A program made the position numbers and the translations under genes. A DNA stretch of 64,000 nucleotides, taken from Brachionus koreanus (lineage: Eukaryota > Rotifera > Eurotatoria > Ploima > Brachionidae). The notes under the pieces were generated by a model that was given only the letters and a program-made list of their open reading frames with translations, had not been told where the DNA came from and made no database searches. Position 1 is the first letter of the stretch; every line of letters starts with the position of its first letter. The stretch spans positions 855,732-919,731 of the forward strand of contig PJRA01000077.1 in the NCBI GenBank assembly GCA_016987375.1. Direction: 5' to 3'. This document shows, in pieces, positions 10,997 through 24,700 of the stretch.

Positions 10997-11241
10997 AATT
11001 CTGTACATCCCAATAAATCGTCGTTAAGCATTCTACTTGAAATTTTATAAAAAGACTGTATGCGAGGTTACCGATACTCAAACTCAAATTTGTGTTGATT
11101 GGTCCAATATATAAAAAGAATATTATAAAAGTTTTTAACTTTTTTCTTGAATTTATTCAGTCATTTTTCTTAATTTGAAATTTGAAATTTTTTATGATAA
11201 TTAGGTTTTAAATCCTTTCTAATTTCAATTACTTTTTCACT

Positions 11242-13300
11242 ATGAATAAAAATATTAAACTGATCTGTCATTACTACCCAAAAACTTGTATTTCAAAAGG
11301 ATGGTATGATAAACATTTGCTTTCTTTCAAACCGAAAAATAATAAAGTATTTGAGAATGATTCTTCAAAAATAACAGGAGATCTTCTTCCTATAGTAATT
11401 TTAGATAATTTTAGCGAAGAATTTTTCTTAAATAAATATACCTATCATACCCAAATTTTTTGAATGATTTGAAATATTTTTGCTCAGATAATACGAATAA
11501 TTTGAAATTTTTTTAAAGAAAGATGAAGTATTAAGAATTGTTTCACTTCAAATTTTTGATATTATTTCTTTGAATGAAACAAAACTTGATGACTCAATTC
11601 CCTTTTTTTTCAATGATCCTAACAATATAATTAAGCGTATAGATAGATCAAGAGAGGGTGGAGGAATTCTTATTCTTTTAAAAAATGAAATAAATATAAT
11701 TACATGTAGTTATTTTAATGAAATTGAAGCTATTTCGCTTGAAATTCAGACAAAGAGTGAAAATATAAGCTTTCTTTTCTGCTATAAACCGCCTAGTTTT
11801 AAAAATTTGTCCTTTTTAGACATTTTAGAGCAATATATTAGAACTAATAATACCATTAAGAGGATGGTAATTGGAGGAGATCTAAATATGGGTCATATTA
11901 ATGGTGATACCAGGTTTTCAGATTCTTGATAAGAACAATCTTATGAATAAACCATTACTAATAAACCTACCAGGATATGAATCAAATTCATTAGTAGTAG
12001 GATGTCCCTTTAGAGATCATAAATTTCTACTTTATTCTTTTCATGTGTCTACTCATGAAAAGAAAAATTATTTTAATTTTTACCCAGTTTTTTCTAGTAA
12101 AAATATAAACAAAGTTAGAAAATTCTTAGGTAAAATTGATTTTTCAGCTGTTGAAAAGTTTCCAGGACTTGAAAATAAATGGGAATTTATTAAAAATAAT
12201 TTCTTGTAAACAATTGAAGCGTGCTGTCCATTAAAGAAAATTAAGGCGAAAAAATATGAGCAAAGCCCATGTCTCGAGTCTGAATTGAGGTCACTAAAAA
12301 ATAAGAGTGAAACCAATCTGCATGAATATAGGGAAGCTAAAAGAGATTTTAAAAAACTTAACCGTAATAAGATGAAATCTTATCTTGACTCAAAGCCCAA
12401 AAAAGTCAAAGGACTTGAAAAATTCTAAGAAATTCAGGAGATTATATAAATCTTTTGTAAAAAGTATAGAAGATGCTGATTTTGACAGCTTTCCAGAAGA
12501 ACTAGTTTGGGCTGATAAAAAGGCCAATAACATCGTTGATCAAGTGGAGATGTTTAATAGCTGCTTTGCATCTATTGAGTCTTCTTCTTTGTCCGGTGAA
12601 AATGACTCAGCTAAATATACATTTTATGGTTTTTAGGAATTAAGATACAATAAATCCTTTAAAACATCAGGTTTTTCATTCCATGAGTTGACTTTTGACT
12701 ATATTAAAAAGGCTCTGGATGAATTGTCATCCTCTAGCTCATCTGGTTTTATTGGGATACACTCTAAAATTTTAAAAAGTCTTCCAGAAATATTTATTCC
12801 TATTCTGAAATTACTCTTAATGATTGCTTAAAAACAAAGAGTGTTCTAGATGACTGGAAATTAGAAATTGTTATCCCATTATTTTAGAATAAAGGTAATA
12901 TATCAGAAATAATAATAATCATACTTTGTCTTTATTTATTGACTTTAAAAAACTTTTGATGTGATTGATTTAAATCTTCTTCTTTTAAAATTACTTCATT
13001 ATGAATTTGACAATGATTCTCTGGGTCTCCTTTCTAATCATTTCATAAATAGATCACAGATAGTACGCCTTGGTAAAAATCAAAACCTGTACCTTTTAAA
13101 CTAGATGTGCCACAAGGATCTGTTTTGGATTCACTTCTCTTTCTTATTTTTGTGAACGACCTCCCTTTTTTGTTAAAAAAATTTGACATTAAAGTGTTTG
13201 CTGATGACACAACTATTAGTATTTCTGATAAAGATTTAGTTTCCAAATTGTCTACAAAAAGAACAGAATATTGACAATTGGTTTATTTCTTTTTGGTATT
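11242..13300 (+). mobile_element. LINE with endonuclease and reverse transcriptase, degenerate
   Basis: Plus-strand frames, broken by stops and shifts, spell a non-LTR element. The endonuclease has ISLNETKLD (about 11560), SREGGGILILLKN and GGDLNMGH (about 11870), ending with RDHKFLLYSF. A linker contains FNSCFASIESSS. The reverse transcriptase has VPQGSVLDSLLFLIFVNDL (about 13105) and VFADDTTISI (about 13197). The order endonuclease then reverse transcriptase is that of Jockey/CR1-like LINEs. The 3' end is missing after the FADD block. The frame at 11242-11463 may be the element's N-terminal coding part but shows no domain I recognise. Confidence 0.85.
13244..13277. repeat. 34-bp direct repeat, right copy
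   Basis: Partner of 10963-10996 with two mismatches. It lies where the plus-strand LINE ends and the minus-strand LINE resumes. Confidence 0.75.
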
Positions 13301-13990
13301 TCATTAATGAAGATGCTAAAAAAAAGTGGGCTAATTAGTGATCCTTGTGGTAGCCCTTCTTTTAATGGACATGGATCACTTAAGTAAGCCATTTATATTT
13401 ACAATTAAATATAAGGAGTTAAGAAATGATTTCATCCAGTAAAAAAATGATGAGGAAGTTTTATTTTAATAAATTTATATATGTCAAACTTTGTCAAAAG
13501 CTTTAGAAATGTAGAAATAAAGAAAACAGACCTTTTTCTTACCTTGAATAGATTCTACTACCTTTTGAATAAGAAAGCATAGATTGTCTGTCGTTCGCCT
13601 ATGTTTTCTATATCCTGATTTCTCATTAAATAGTAAGTTATTTCTCTCAAGAAAATGATAAATTCTTGAGTAAACAATTGAGACAAGTAGCCAAATTAAG
13701 ATTTAAGATTGTAAATGCTATTTCAGAATCGCTCTTAGATAAAACAAAATCTTGATAGGAACTCAAATTTGTGGCTAAGAAATTTCCAAAGCATTCTAGT
13801 TTGTCTTTATCTGTAGTGAATTCTTTACTATCTATAATTAGCATAGAAAAATACCTAGAACATTTTTTAATCCAAATTTAGTTATTTTTCACCAAAAAGG
13901 CCTACTGGAGAGCGAGTTTTTCCTATTTTATTTATAAATTCAAGTCAATTTCGGTTTTAGAACATTCAATGGGTTCTTTCTTAATAAATA
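13278..13990 (-). mobile_element. LINE reverse transcriptase, 5' part (minus strand)
   Basis: Read on the minus strand: TRSPVGLFGEK and LECFGNFLATNLSS (upstream region), then EKSGYRKHRRTTDNLCFL, ISKAFDKV, FFYWMKSFLN, EGLPQGSLISPLFF and FINEIPK. These are reverse transcriptase motifs in the right order (finger, catalytic Asp of AFDKV, PQGS). The catalytic FADD block is not here but at 10996 and below, so the element is split. Stops show that it is a fossil. Confidence 0.85.
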
Positions 13991-14616
13991 ACATAAAATC
14001 ATCTTTTTTTTTAAAAACTAAAGTTCACAGTTTGAAAAATGGCTCTAATAAATGTATTGATAAAAAAAATCTTTTAAATTAATTAACTAATTTATTTAAA
14101 TTTTTTTTAATAGTTTTTAATTTGCATGATTTTTTTCGTGTAGATTTAATTAAATTATATCCTCAAGAAATATAATATTTTTAAATACTTTTTATTTGTA
14201 TTTTTTTAAGCCCTATAAATATTTGTGTTAATTTCAAAATTATAAAATTATTTTATCTTCTGCTAAATTTTTATTTTATTTTTTCTAAAATAGATAACAA
14301 AATATAAATACTAAAAAATAAATTTTGAAATTTCAAATTTTTAAAATTTATTTTGATTTAAGTTACTAAGTTACAGAATAAATTGATTAAATTTTCGGAT
14401 TTATCACTTTGCTAAAAACAAATTTTGCCCCATATCCTTTATATTTAGAATAAAAAAATTAAAAATTTCGAATTTTTCTCGTAATACTGAACACTAAATA
14501 TTTAATATTAAAAAATTTTATCATTGAAAGGTATGAATTTTAGTCGTGGGCCTTAAAAACACCATTCGATCAAACGAAACATATGGATAGCAGCGTAACC
14601 ATACGGTCTTTGTTTA
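13991..14616. other. intergenic, nothing recognised
   Basis: AT-rich DNA between LINE debris and a mariner remnant; no gene supported. Confidence 0.45.
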
Positions 14617-14930
14617 AATTCAGAATTTCATTCTGAAGAATTAGAACGAATGTATGCTTCACTACAAGAACAATACTCTTCTTTTGTCAACCAAAGCTGG
14701 GATTGTTTCTTCAAGACAATGCTAGACCTCATACAGCTAGACATATAATGGAAAAAATAAAAGAGCTGAAAGTGATCGAACTTCTTTCTCATCCAGAATA
14801 TAGCCCAGATTTTTTTTATCTATTTTCTTTCAGAGGATGACATTAAATTACATTAAAGCCTTTAATGATAAAAGATAGGAATCGAACTACTCGCAGATAG
14901 ATGGCGATAGAGCACAATGGTTTAAAATTT
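14617..14930 (+). pseudogene. mariner-like transposase remnant
   Basis: The translation shows ELERMYASLQEQYSS, FFQDNARPHTARHIMEKI (the DNARPHT box with the second catalytic Asp) and LLSHPEYSPDFFYLFSFRG, where the third acidic residue of SPDxxxxDYHLF is lost. A distant GIELLADRW at about 14880 corresponds to the usual C-terminus. The N-terminal DNA-binding part is absent. It belongs to the same subfamily as the remnant at 61845-62408 (shared YASLQE/YASFQE and LLADRW/LLADKW). Confidence 0.85.
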
Positions 14931-16028
14931 TGAAGATTAGCTAACTATTACTAAATTAAAAAAAATTCTAAAAAAAAATGCAAAATAATAAGCAGTCAAT
15001 AGTACAAGTTAATTATTTTATTCGGTAATATTTTATAAAGCATTATGAGGAAATTTTTTAAAGTCTTTCGGCTTCAGCTAAGTTTAGTAAGAAATATGTG
15101 CTAAAGGGGTTTTCGATTTTTTAATTTTTGATAAATCTTGATTTATTTTTGACTTTGGAATTAAATCTCAAATTGCTTCACAATTTTATAAGATTCAATC
15201 ATAATCTTCTTTATAATAATAATTAATTAATAATAAATATTTATTTCTATTAATTGATAATTCTTCACAATCTTATTTCAATTTTAAATAAGAAATTTTA
15301 GGATGAAATTGTGTTTGATCTAGACAATTTCTTACTCAAGATCTTAATTCATCTGGATTTAATTTTAAAACAGATAATTTTGAATTTAATTTCTTAAATA
15401 GAAAAAAATAAAATTTACATTGAAATTTAACTTAAATTCAAAATTGTATTCGATTATATTATTCTCGGAATTGTCTTTTAAGATCTCACTCATTACTTAT
15501 TCTAAAATCAACTGTTTTCATATAAAATGTTTTGATAAAATATAATTTTGGTCAGGATTATCACTTTTAGGACTGAAATCGCTAAAACTAACTTTTTAAA
15601 ATAGTTTTATAAATTTAGTTTTGGTTAGTTTCGTAATTTCTAAATGATAAATTAAATGATAACCTTGCTGACTTTGTTCTAATTAAATTTTTTTAATTTA
15701 ATTTAATTTAAAGACATATTTAGTTAAGTAAAATTCAGTCATTTAAGCATATACATATCTGAATTCAATTGACATTTAAAATCTAATTAAGTGAAAAAAT
15801 AGTATTTTAAATTTAAATTGAAATATTTAGAGGAAAGAGATAGAGGCTAATTGCATAAGACTCAAAATTTCTTCTTTGTTTTATGGTATTTATTAAATTA
15901 TATTACTCAAAAAGTTTTCAAATGTTCAGACAAAAATTTAGAAAATTCAAATTTAAAAAAAAATATTTTTTATGAAAAAATGTTGATTTCAATTTTTGGT
16001 CATAAATTATTCGAGTCTTCTAGAAAAA
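14931..16028. other. intergenic upstream of HINT
   Basis: No supported gene. A 62-codon frame at 15851 has AT-driven composition and no recognisable features. Several short TTAAT palindromes occur by composition alone. Confidence 0.45.
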
Positions 16029-16115
16029 ATGATTGTTAAGCTTATTAAAAACCCACTTCTTAGAGTAAATAGTTATTTATTTCAAAGTAAATATTTTAGT
16101 CTATCATCAAAAAAA

Positions 16116-16554
<439 letters not shown>

Positions 16555-18769
16555 TTTCAGTCAAATCAAAATTTTCAATAATGAAATTTAGAAATAAAAT
16601 AAAAATTTATAAACATAATTTTTAAGTAAATTTGAATCCATTCTTATAAATTTTTATTTCTTTAGAAATGATTTGCTTTTATTGACATGAGTGAATCGAC
16701 ATGAGTATAAAATAAAGTATCTTATTTTAAGATTAGACTAATTAGACCGTGAAATATTTATTTCTAAGAATTCAAAATTACCAATAACATCTCAATTTGA
16801 TAGATTATTTGGGTCAATATAAACATATCATAATATGTTGGCCAAAACTTTGTCAAATATTTAAACTCTTATTATTCTGTAATTAATGAAAATTTTTTGA
16901 TTAGCTTTACTTTTGTGATAATTAGTTTTTTTCTTTATTAAAAAACAAAGCAAACCATAATAAAAAAGTTATAAATTTGATAAAAAATTTTTTTTGTAAT
17001 CCGATTAAAAAATAAAAACAAAACAGTCTCGATATTTAAATTAAGCAGAAATATGTTAAAAAAAACTAATTTAAATATTAATGTTTTAATTCAAAAAAAA
17101 AATTTTGAAATTTGCTTTCAAAATTTTTATTTTATTCACAATTTGAACTAAATATATGTTTTTGAAATTTATTATTTTGATGTTTTAAATTTAACCTTTA
17201 ATTCAATTTGATCTATTCAGATATTAATATTTTCATAAACAAATTTCAGGAATAATCATGACCAGATAAATTAATATTTTCTTCTATATCCAAACAGTAT
17301 ACAAGTTGGTCGTATGTTATGTTTCTAGTTTAAAAATGAAAGCACTTTACCTTTGAATAAAGACTCAAGTGAATCATCTAAATTAAGAATAAATTAAATT
17401 TTAATATATAATTCAAATTTTTTGAAAATAATACTATAAAAGACGCTACTTTGTTTCTTATTATTATTATAGTATTATGAATATTTATTGTACAATTTTT
17501 TTGTAAAAGTTAATAAAAATAATTCAGAGGTTAAACTCATTGCTTAATATTGTTGTTATGATGACTACTAGTATACTGAAACTAAGGCAACTTAATCGTA
17601 TGGAGTACTTAGAATAAATCTAAATAACTAAATTATAAAAAGACCGTGCTGAATTTGGTCAAGGTAAAGTACTGAAATAAAAAGATTTAGAATGATAAGC
17701 GCAAAAATTTTCAATATACAACTCAAATTTATTTGAATTCAAAAAGGAAAATTAAGAAATAATGTGCTCTACACGTATTTAAAGCCATATTTTAAAATAA
17801 ATATTAAAAATAAAGAATTCTATTTTGCCGTGAGTGGATATTATTCTATTTTCACAAAGGATTCAATCGAATCTTATGAGGGCTTAAAAACCTAAGCAAA
17901 ATAGAATAGTCAAATTCCAAGTTATTTTCATTTGTTGTAATTCGACTAAAAAAAATGAAAAATTTTATTTTGCTTATAATTTGTATTTATTTTTTTTTTC
18001 GTAGCAATAAAACTACTTCGACACACTTCTTCGGATTTTGTTTAAACCAAGAACACTTATATTAAGTTTACATAAAGATGAAACTTAAATTTTGAATTTA
18101 AGCGTGGCCTTTTTAAAACAAAACCTTATTCTTTTTTTTCAAGTATTTGAGTTTTCAGAAAATCTTTGAAATATTGGTCAATTTTCGATTTTGTCTAGTC
18201 GTCGAAAAATCTATTCGATTTTGCTTAGGCTAAATAAATTATTATTAATGATAAAAAATAGATATTATTAATAGTGTTGTTCAAATTTCAAAATTTATTT
18301 AAAGCTAGTTTTATTGCTTGTTTTTCTTAAATAATTTAGTAAAAAAAAAAAGACTTATTTGAAATAATTTATTTAATAAAGAAAAATTTAACACTAAAAA
18401 TAAAATTAATTTTCAGTTTGTTTTTTTTTTTTTATTTTTTCCACTCAAATAGAAAAATTAATTTTGATTAAATAGAAATCATTACATAATGCAAATTGTC
18501 AGTAGGTTAGAAAATTTTTTCTTGTTTATTATCTTTTTTTTTTCTTCTGATAAATTTTATTTTATCATGAAAAAATTATGCGATCAACAACAAAATTGTA
18601 TATACATAAAAAAAATAAAACAAATTTGAATATTTTGTTTTAAGTGTCTAATTTTTTTTGTTTTAAATTTTCTAAAGTTTAATCTCAAGGTACTCTTTTA
18701 TTTTGTTTAGATTTTATAGCTATTAGCTTTTAATCAATGTTTTAAATTTGCAATTAGAATTTTATTTTA
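16555..18769. other. intergenic between HINT and sacsin
   Basis: 2.2 kb of AT-rich DNA. AATAAA-type signals follow HINT (16593-16598). No coding frame, RNA gene or bounded repeat was found. The sacsin promoter is expected towards the right end. Confidence 0.45.
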
Positions 18770-21700
18770 ATGCATTCGAATAGCTCAAGCCATATTTCGC
18801 CATCTCGTAAAACGCCAATATTCAGCTCAAATAATGCGCTTCAATTCAACTCGTCTGTGTCACAACCTTTAACAGGCTCGCTCAATAGTTTGTCAAGCTC
18901 AAGTTTGTTGAAAATTGGGCCTTCATCCGACTCAACATCGCATAATCTCATCTCAAACAAGCTTTATTCAACCTCTCCATACTCAAATTCAAATAAACAA
19001 AATGATTACTACCATTATCCATTAAAAAATGGTGAGATTTTTTTCATTGCACTTATTACCCAAGAAGACAGAGTATATCTTTAGTTTTTGAATCAATTTG
19101 TCAGATAAAACAGGACTATATTTTTTACTTTTTTTTTATTATTTTACACAAATAATTCGGTTTATAAGCTTAGATTAAAATCAAAATTGGATTTTATTGA
19201 GGCTTTATTTGCAAATATATGTTTGTATATTTGTAATTTAGATAACTTTTTTTTTCTAATTTTATATGACCTATTTCTTAATTTAAACAATACGCTTGCT
19301 TTATTTATGTATTTGTTTTGAACTTTTTTAGATTAGATTCGTTGCTAACTTAGATTAATGACTTTAATTGAGATTTTAATTTTTAAGTCAATATTTTAAA
19401 AAGAGAAAAAAAGTAAAGTTTTTTTTTTTTCACTAGAATTATTTTGAGATTATTTTTGTAATAAAGTTATTTATAATTAACATTATATCTTAAAAAATAA
19501 ATGAATAAAAAGTGCGTTTTCCAGGCCATAGTCAATATTATAATAGGTTGTTTTTTTCTTTATATTTACGAGTTTTTGGTCACGTATTAAATTTTTAATT
19601 TTAGAAAGCTTGTTTGTATATTTTTTAATTTTTAAAAGCAAAAAGCAAACAAATTGTTTTTAATTAATTGGATTTTACCTGAATTTCATTGTTTTTATCG
19701 AAAAAAAAAATTGATATTTTCAACAATATTTAATAAAAAAAAAATTAATTTAAAAATATATATATTATTCATTTTAGACTATTTTTGAATTGAAATATAA
19801 TCAAGATTAAAAAATCAATAAATCATTGATTGCCCACCTTAAGCAGTGCTAATTAGAACAAAAAAGTATTGCTATTTTTGTTTAGTCAAAAATTAAAATT
19901 TTTCATTAAATAGGAAATATTTTTGTAGTTAGTAAAAATTTATGTTTATTAATTTAAAAACTGAATAATCCTCAACTCGTAATTTAGAAGAAAAAACCTT
20001 TTATTAAATAGCTTAACTCCAATAAGAATTTCAACAATAAAGACATAAGCTAGAAGAGCAAGCGTTAAATTTTAACCTTAAGTAATGTATCTGGATCAGT
20101 CGAAATTAGAACTTTTCTTTTTGGTTTTGTTTAGTTTGATAAGTTTTTTTTCTTTTTTTATTTTCTAGAAGAATCTGTATTTTAAGTAGGCGCTCAAAAA
20201 TCTCGTTAAGGATTATCATAAATTGATTATTCACATATAAAAGTGAGTAGGTTGTTGAATAAAAATAATTTCATCTTATTAAATAACTTGTTAAAGTGTT
20301 TAAAGATTATTTTTTCGGAAAAATAGCTTTGTTTTAATAAGCTATAAAAATATTTGAAATATTTTTTTTATTGGGCTTAGAAACCATTTTAAAAAGCTTA
20401 AGAATTTTAATAACGTTGTATTATTAAAAGACAAAGAAACGGATGCCTTGATCGGCCCAAAGAAAAAACTAACAGCGACTACTTTTATTCATCAACCCAC
20501 CAATAGTCCGAGTCAAAATTACGGACAGCAACGAACACGCCGCCCGTCACCCTCAACGCCGTCCGTCTATTCAAATTTAGACGATCCATATTCGAACTCT
20601 TCGTTTTTTCTCAAACAAACACCCAGCAACAAAGTGCAGACCAATCGGTACTACTCGACAGGATCAAATCCGTCCGCCAACTCGATAAAAAAATCGACTT
20701 CACTCAAAAATCCAGCTCGGCCAGCAATCATTCAGCCGCCTAATCATACAAACAACATCGTTAATCTTAATGTGGTTAACCCCACGTACACAAACGCATC
20801 CACTATTAAACCGGTTATTCACAAAAGATCACCCAAAACGTTTGTCTCACCAAATCGGTTTGAGTCGGCCCAAATAGATCAAAGCAATTCTAGATTAAAC
20901 ACGTTTGATCAAGCCGAGCCGATTACGAATGAAATTCAGCTTCGAGCTAGATCTAAATCAAAGACGACAGATTTGAATAATTCACAAAATAATTTATTGA
21001 CGAGTTCAAGCTCGATTAAAAAGACACTAGAAAACATTGAGCTCAAAATGCGAATTGTTTCAAGTCCGAGTATACGCATAGCCGATTTGTTCAAATGTTT
21101 TCTTAAAAATGTGCCCAAGTCCACCGAAACCATAGAGGTTTGTGATTATAATTTTTATATTTTTTTTTGTCCCAAGAAATTCAAATGATAAACAAATGAG
21201 AAAAAGTTTAATATTATCTCTATTTAAATTAGTTGAATAAATTGCTTGCGGCAAGTGTCCAAATAAGATTTTAAGTTTTTGATTTATAGATCATTAATGT
21301 CATTTTAAAATATTTTCAAATGACTAGTATAATTATTACTTTGATTATTATTATTATTATAAATTGAATTTCATGATTTTTCTAAGCAACAAATAATAAG
21401 CTATTTGAATAAAAAAAAAAAGGTAATAACTTTCAATATTTAATTATTTATTTCATTCGAAATTTTTTTTTTTTTTTAATATTCAATTTTTTTCTGAGTC
21501 AGATATTTATCATTCAAAATGAGACTGTAAAATAGTCGATAAATTAAAATCTTAAATTTTTAGAATATTCGAAGATTTTTGTTATTTTTTTCGAGCAATA
21601 TATATTTGATATTTTAAGAATTTTCAAATTTTTTTCTTTAATTATTTATTATTCTAGAATTTCAAAAAGATGTTTAAAAGGCTTTAAAATTGTTAGTATT

Positions 21701-24700
21701 TTTGGTCTCAGCAAGCTTAGAGTTTTACACTTACAGCAGAATTTAAATTAGTAATTTTATTTTTACCTGGCTCACTCAGATTTTATCCATTGTTGACGCC
21801 AAGATATATTTAGCATTTCGAATTAAGATAATTTTGCTCTTAATTTTATTGTTATTATAGCTTCATTGAACATCTAGGTCGATCAAAATAATTGTGAAAA
21901 CCCAAAAAGAATAAGTTTTTGAGGTTCGAGTAAAAGTTGATAGTTTTTAGCCAATTGATCTTATGGAAATGTTGGTAGAAACACGATCGAGAAAATGACA
22001 AAATAACTCTATCAATTAAATTCATTTCTTATAATTTAATCCATGATAGTTCAATGTTATTGAAAAACTAAATAGGTCTTTTTAACAATCTTTAGATTCA
22101 AGATTTTAAATCAAAGTAAAATTTCTAATTTTCAAAGAACCTTAGTTACCTATATTGGATATAAACTAGTCTTTCTAGTTTTTTATTTTAATCAATAAAG
22201 AAAAAATTTAAATTTTATTATAGTTAATATGAGCTTAGTTTATCTGTAGAAAATAGTTGAAAGATGAGGACGAACATAGGTTTTTGTATCTAATACAAAT
22301 TATCGTACTTTCTCCTACATTAGTATCTAAAAAATTAATAAAAGAGTTGCGTAGAGAGAAGTTTCTTTATATTTTAAAGTGCAAATGTTGAAATTAAAGA
22401 AATTTTTTGCACAGGCAACTTGCTTTAATTTGAGGAATCATGATCATTTTTTTTAATAGTAAAATGAGTTTAAGCTTTTTTTCTAAAAAAAGGAACTAAA
22501 ATAAAGAAAATTCATTTTGAAAGCTTTTTGTAAAAAAATACAAATCTGTTAGAATAAATTTTCAATTATAAAAAACTAGCAATTATCTTCTATTTGTGAT
22601 AGTCTTTGAATTAAAAACTTAAAAAAAAAACGAAATAAATAGTTTTTATTTCTTATAATTAAAAAAAAAATCAATTTTCTTCAAAATTAGGCTTAAATTA
22701 TGGTGTCTTAAATCATCAATCGTTGTGTCAAGCATGTGAATTTTCAACACTAGAAGTACCAAGAATTTTTTCACGTTTTTTTTTAATTCAAAAATATTTT
22801 ATAAAAAAACTATAACTAATAATTTTATAAAGTAATATCATTTTTTAAAGAAAATTTTAAAATCTACATGCATCAAAAAAGATATATTCATCTGAAAAAT
22901 CTATTCAAAAGATACGAGGATTTAAAAATTTTTAAAAAAAAGTTGTTTTGTGCTTCTAGAGTTAATATATATTGTTAAGGAAGATGTTATAATTGTCAAT
23001 AAATTTATGGGCTTTAAATTCATCAGGAGAGTAATGAAAATTAAAATTTAAATAAGTCTTTTCCTTCGCTTTAAGACTTGGAACAGATTAGAATTTCTAA
23101 ACTAAAAAGGCTTTTAAACTCTAAAAAATTTTAAACTCTTTTCTAAGAAGAATTTTCATCTAAGATTTAAAAAAAAACAAAATTTAATTAATTGATTTAA
23201 ATATTAAAATTTCATTTTTAAATTATTAAAAAATCAGATTTTATTTTCGAGCATCTTAAGCATGCAATGAGTCATTCTATTAGTTAGAATTAGAACAAAT
23301 CGAATTCAGTAGAGTTTAATTTAGCTTTAAAAGTCTGGTTAACTATTTAATCAGACTGTATAGCGATTTAGACCTTAAATATTCTTACAATTTTTTAAAA
23401 GTAAATAAATTAAACTTTTAATTAGATTGGAAAAAATCAAATTTGCTTTAAAAATTTTGAATATTTTTCTTATTCTTTTTTTCTATTAGTAAGTATATAT
23501 AAAATATTCTAAATCTAACAATATTTAAGTAAATATGTTTAATCCTAAAAATGTCTGGCTCAATAGAGCTACTCATACAACATGTGATTAAATAGAAGAA
23601 GCTAATCGAACTTTACATTTTTTATTTAATAGAAAATTTTAGAATTTGTTTGGTTTGTTTGAAAAAGAGCGAGAGCTAGGTTTAATAGGATATTCGAATT
23701 ATTCACGTTTTTCTTTTCACTAGTTTAGCTTTTATAATGTCATCTCTTAATCCAAAAGCTAAATTTAACAATAGCAATTATAATAATCATAATTTAAAAA
23801 TAAATGCAATTAATTATAATAATAATAATTCAAAAACAAAAATTGTAAAAAATACGAATTCCTCGCTTAATTCTTCTCCTACTAGCAATTTATCTGTATC
23901 GAATGGAAATAAATTATCATCTTCTCTATCAATTCAAAACGTAAGTCCAAATTTCAAACCTACAACTAGCAACGCTAGAACTAAAACGAAATCTGCAGCA
24001 AGCACTGCCCAAAAAAACTATTCCCAAGTTCGAACGAACAAATCAGACAATATTTATCTGAGAAAACAATCCAAATTAAACTTTTTCTTAATGTTTAGTA
24101 ATTTACCATTCAACAGTGCACTCCATCCCTTTAATAATTATATTCACAATAATCACTTTTATTTGAACACATTTCAGTCGTTGGTCCATTATGGCGATAA
24201 TATTGGTGCTAAAGTTGTCAAGTGTCTAATAAACGAAAATTCCTATGAGACACAAAATCTCATCACGACCGATTATGACATATACCAAGGGCCTGCTCTG
24301 TGCATAACTTACGATGCAATACTCAAAGATGAGCATTGGGATGAGATATTTGTTAACAACGATGAGGACGGTTCGGTTCCTTCCCAAAACAAGCCGTCTC
24401 ATACACCACGATCTAAACCCCTTCACAAACAAGGCATCAATAGCCAAGCAACTAAATTTATGTCTTTTTTTCATATTTCTGATTTTATAGCCATTCTAAG
24501 TGGCTTTAAAGTTGCGTTTGTCGATCCCTATGAGAGAATATCGACAGACGAACGATCTTATGTCGCCATATTCGATCTAAAAAATGACACTAATGACATT
24601 GAACAATTCGAAGATCAGTTCAAACCTCTGGAAAAAATATTCAATGTTCCATTGTTAAAAAGCAAATTTTACAATGGCACTATTATTCGATTGCCACTAA

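Noticed and set aside
15851..16039. 62-codon frame before HINT
   Set aside because: No family resemblance and no splice path into HINT; AT-driven composition.
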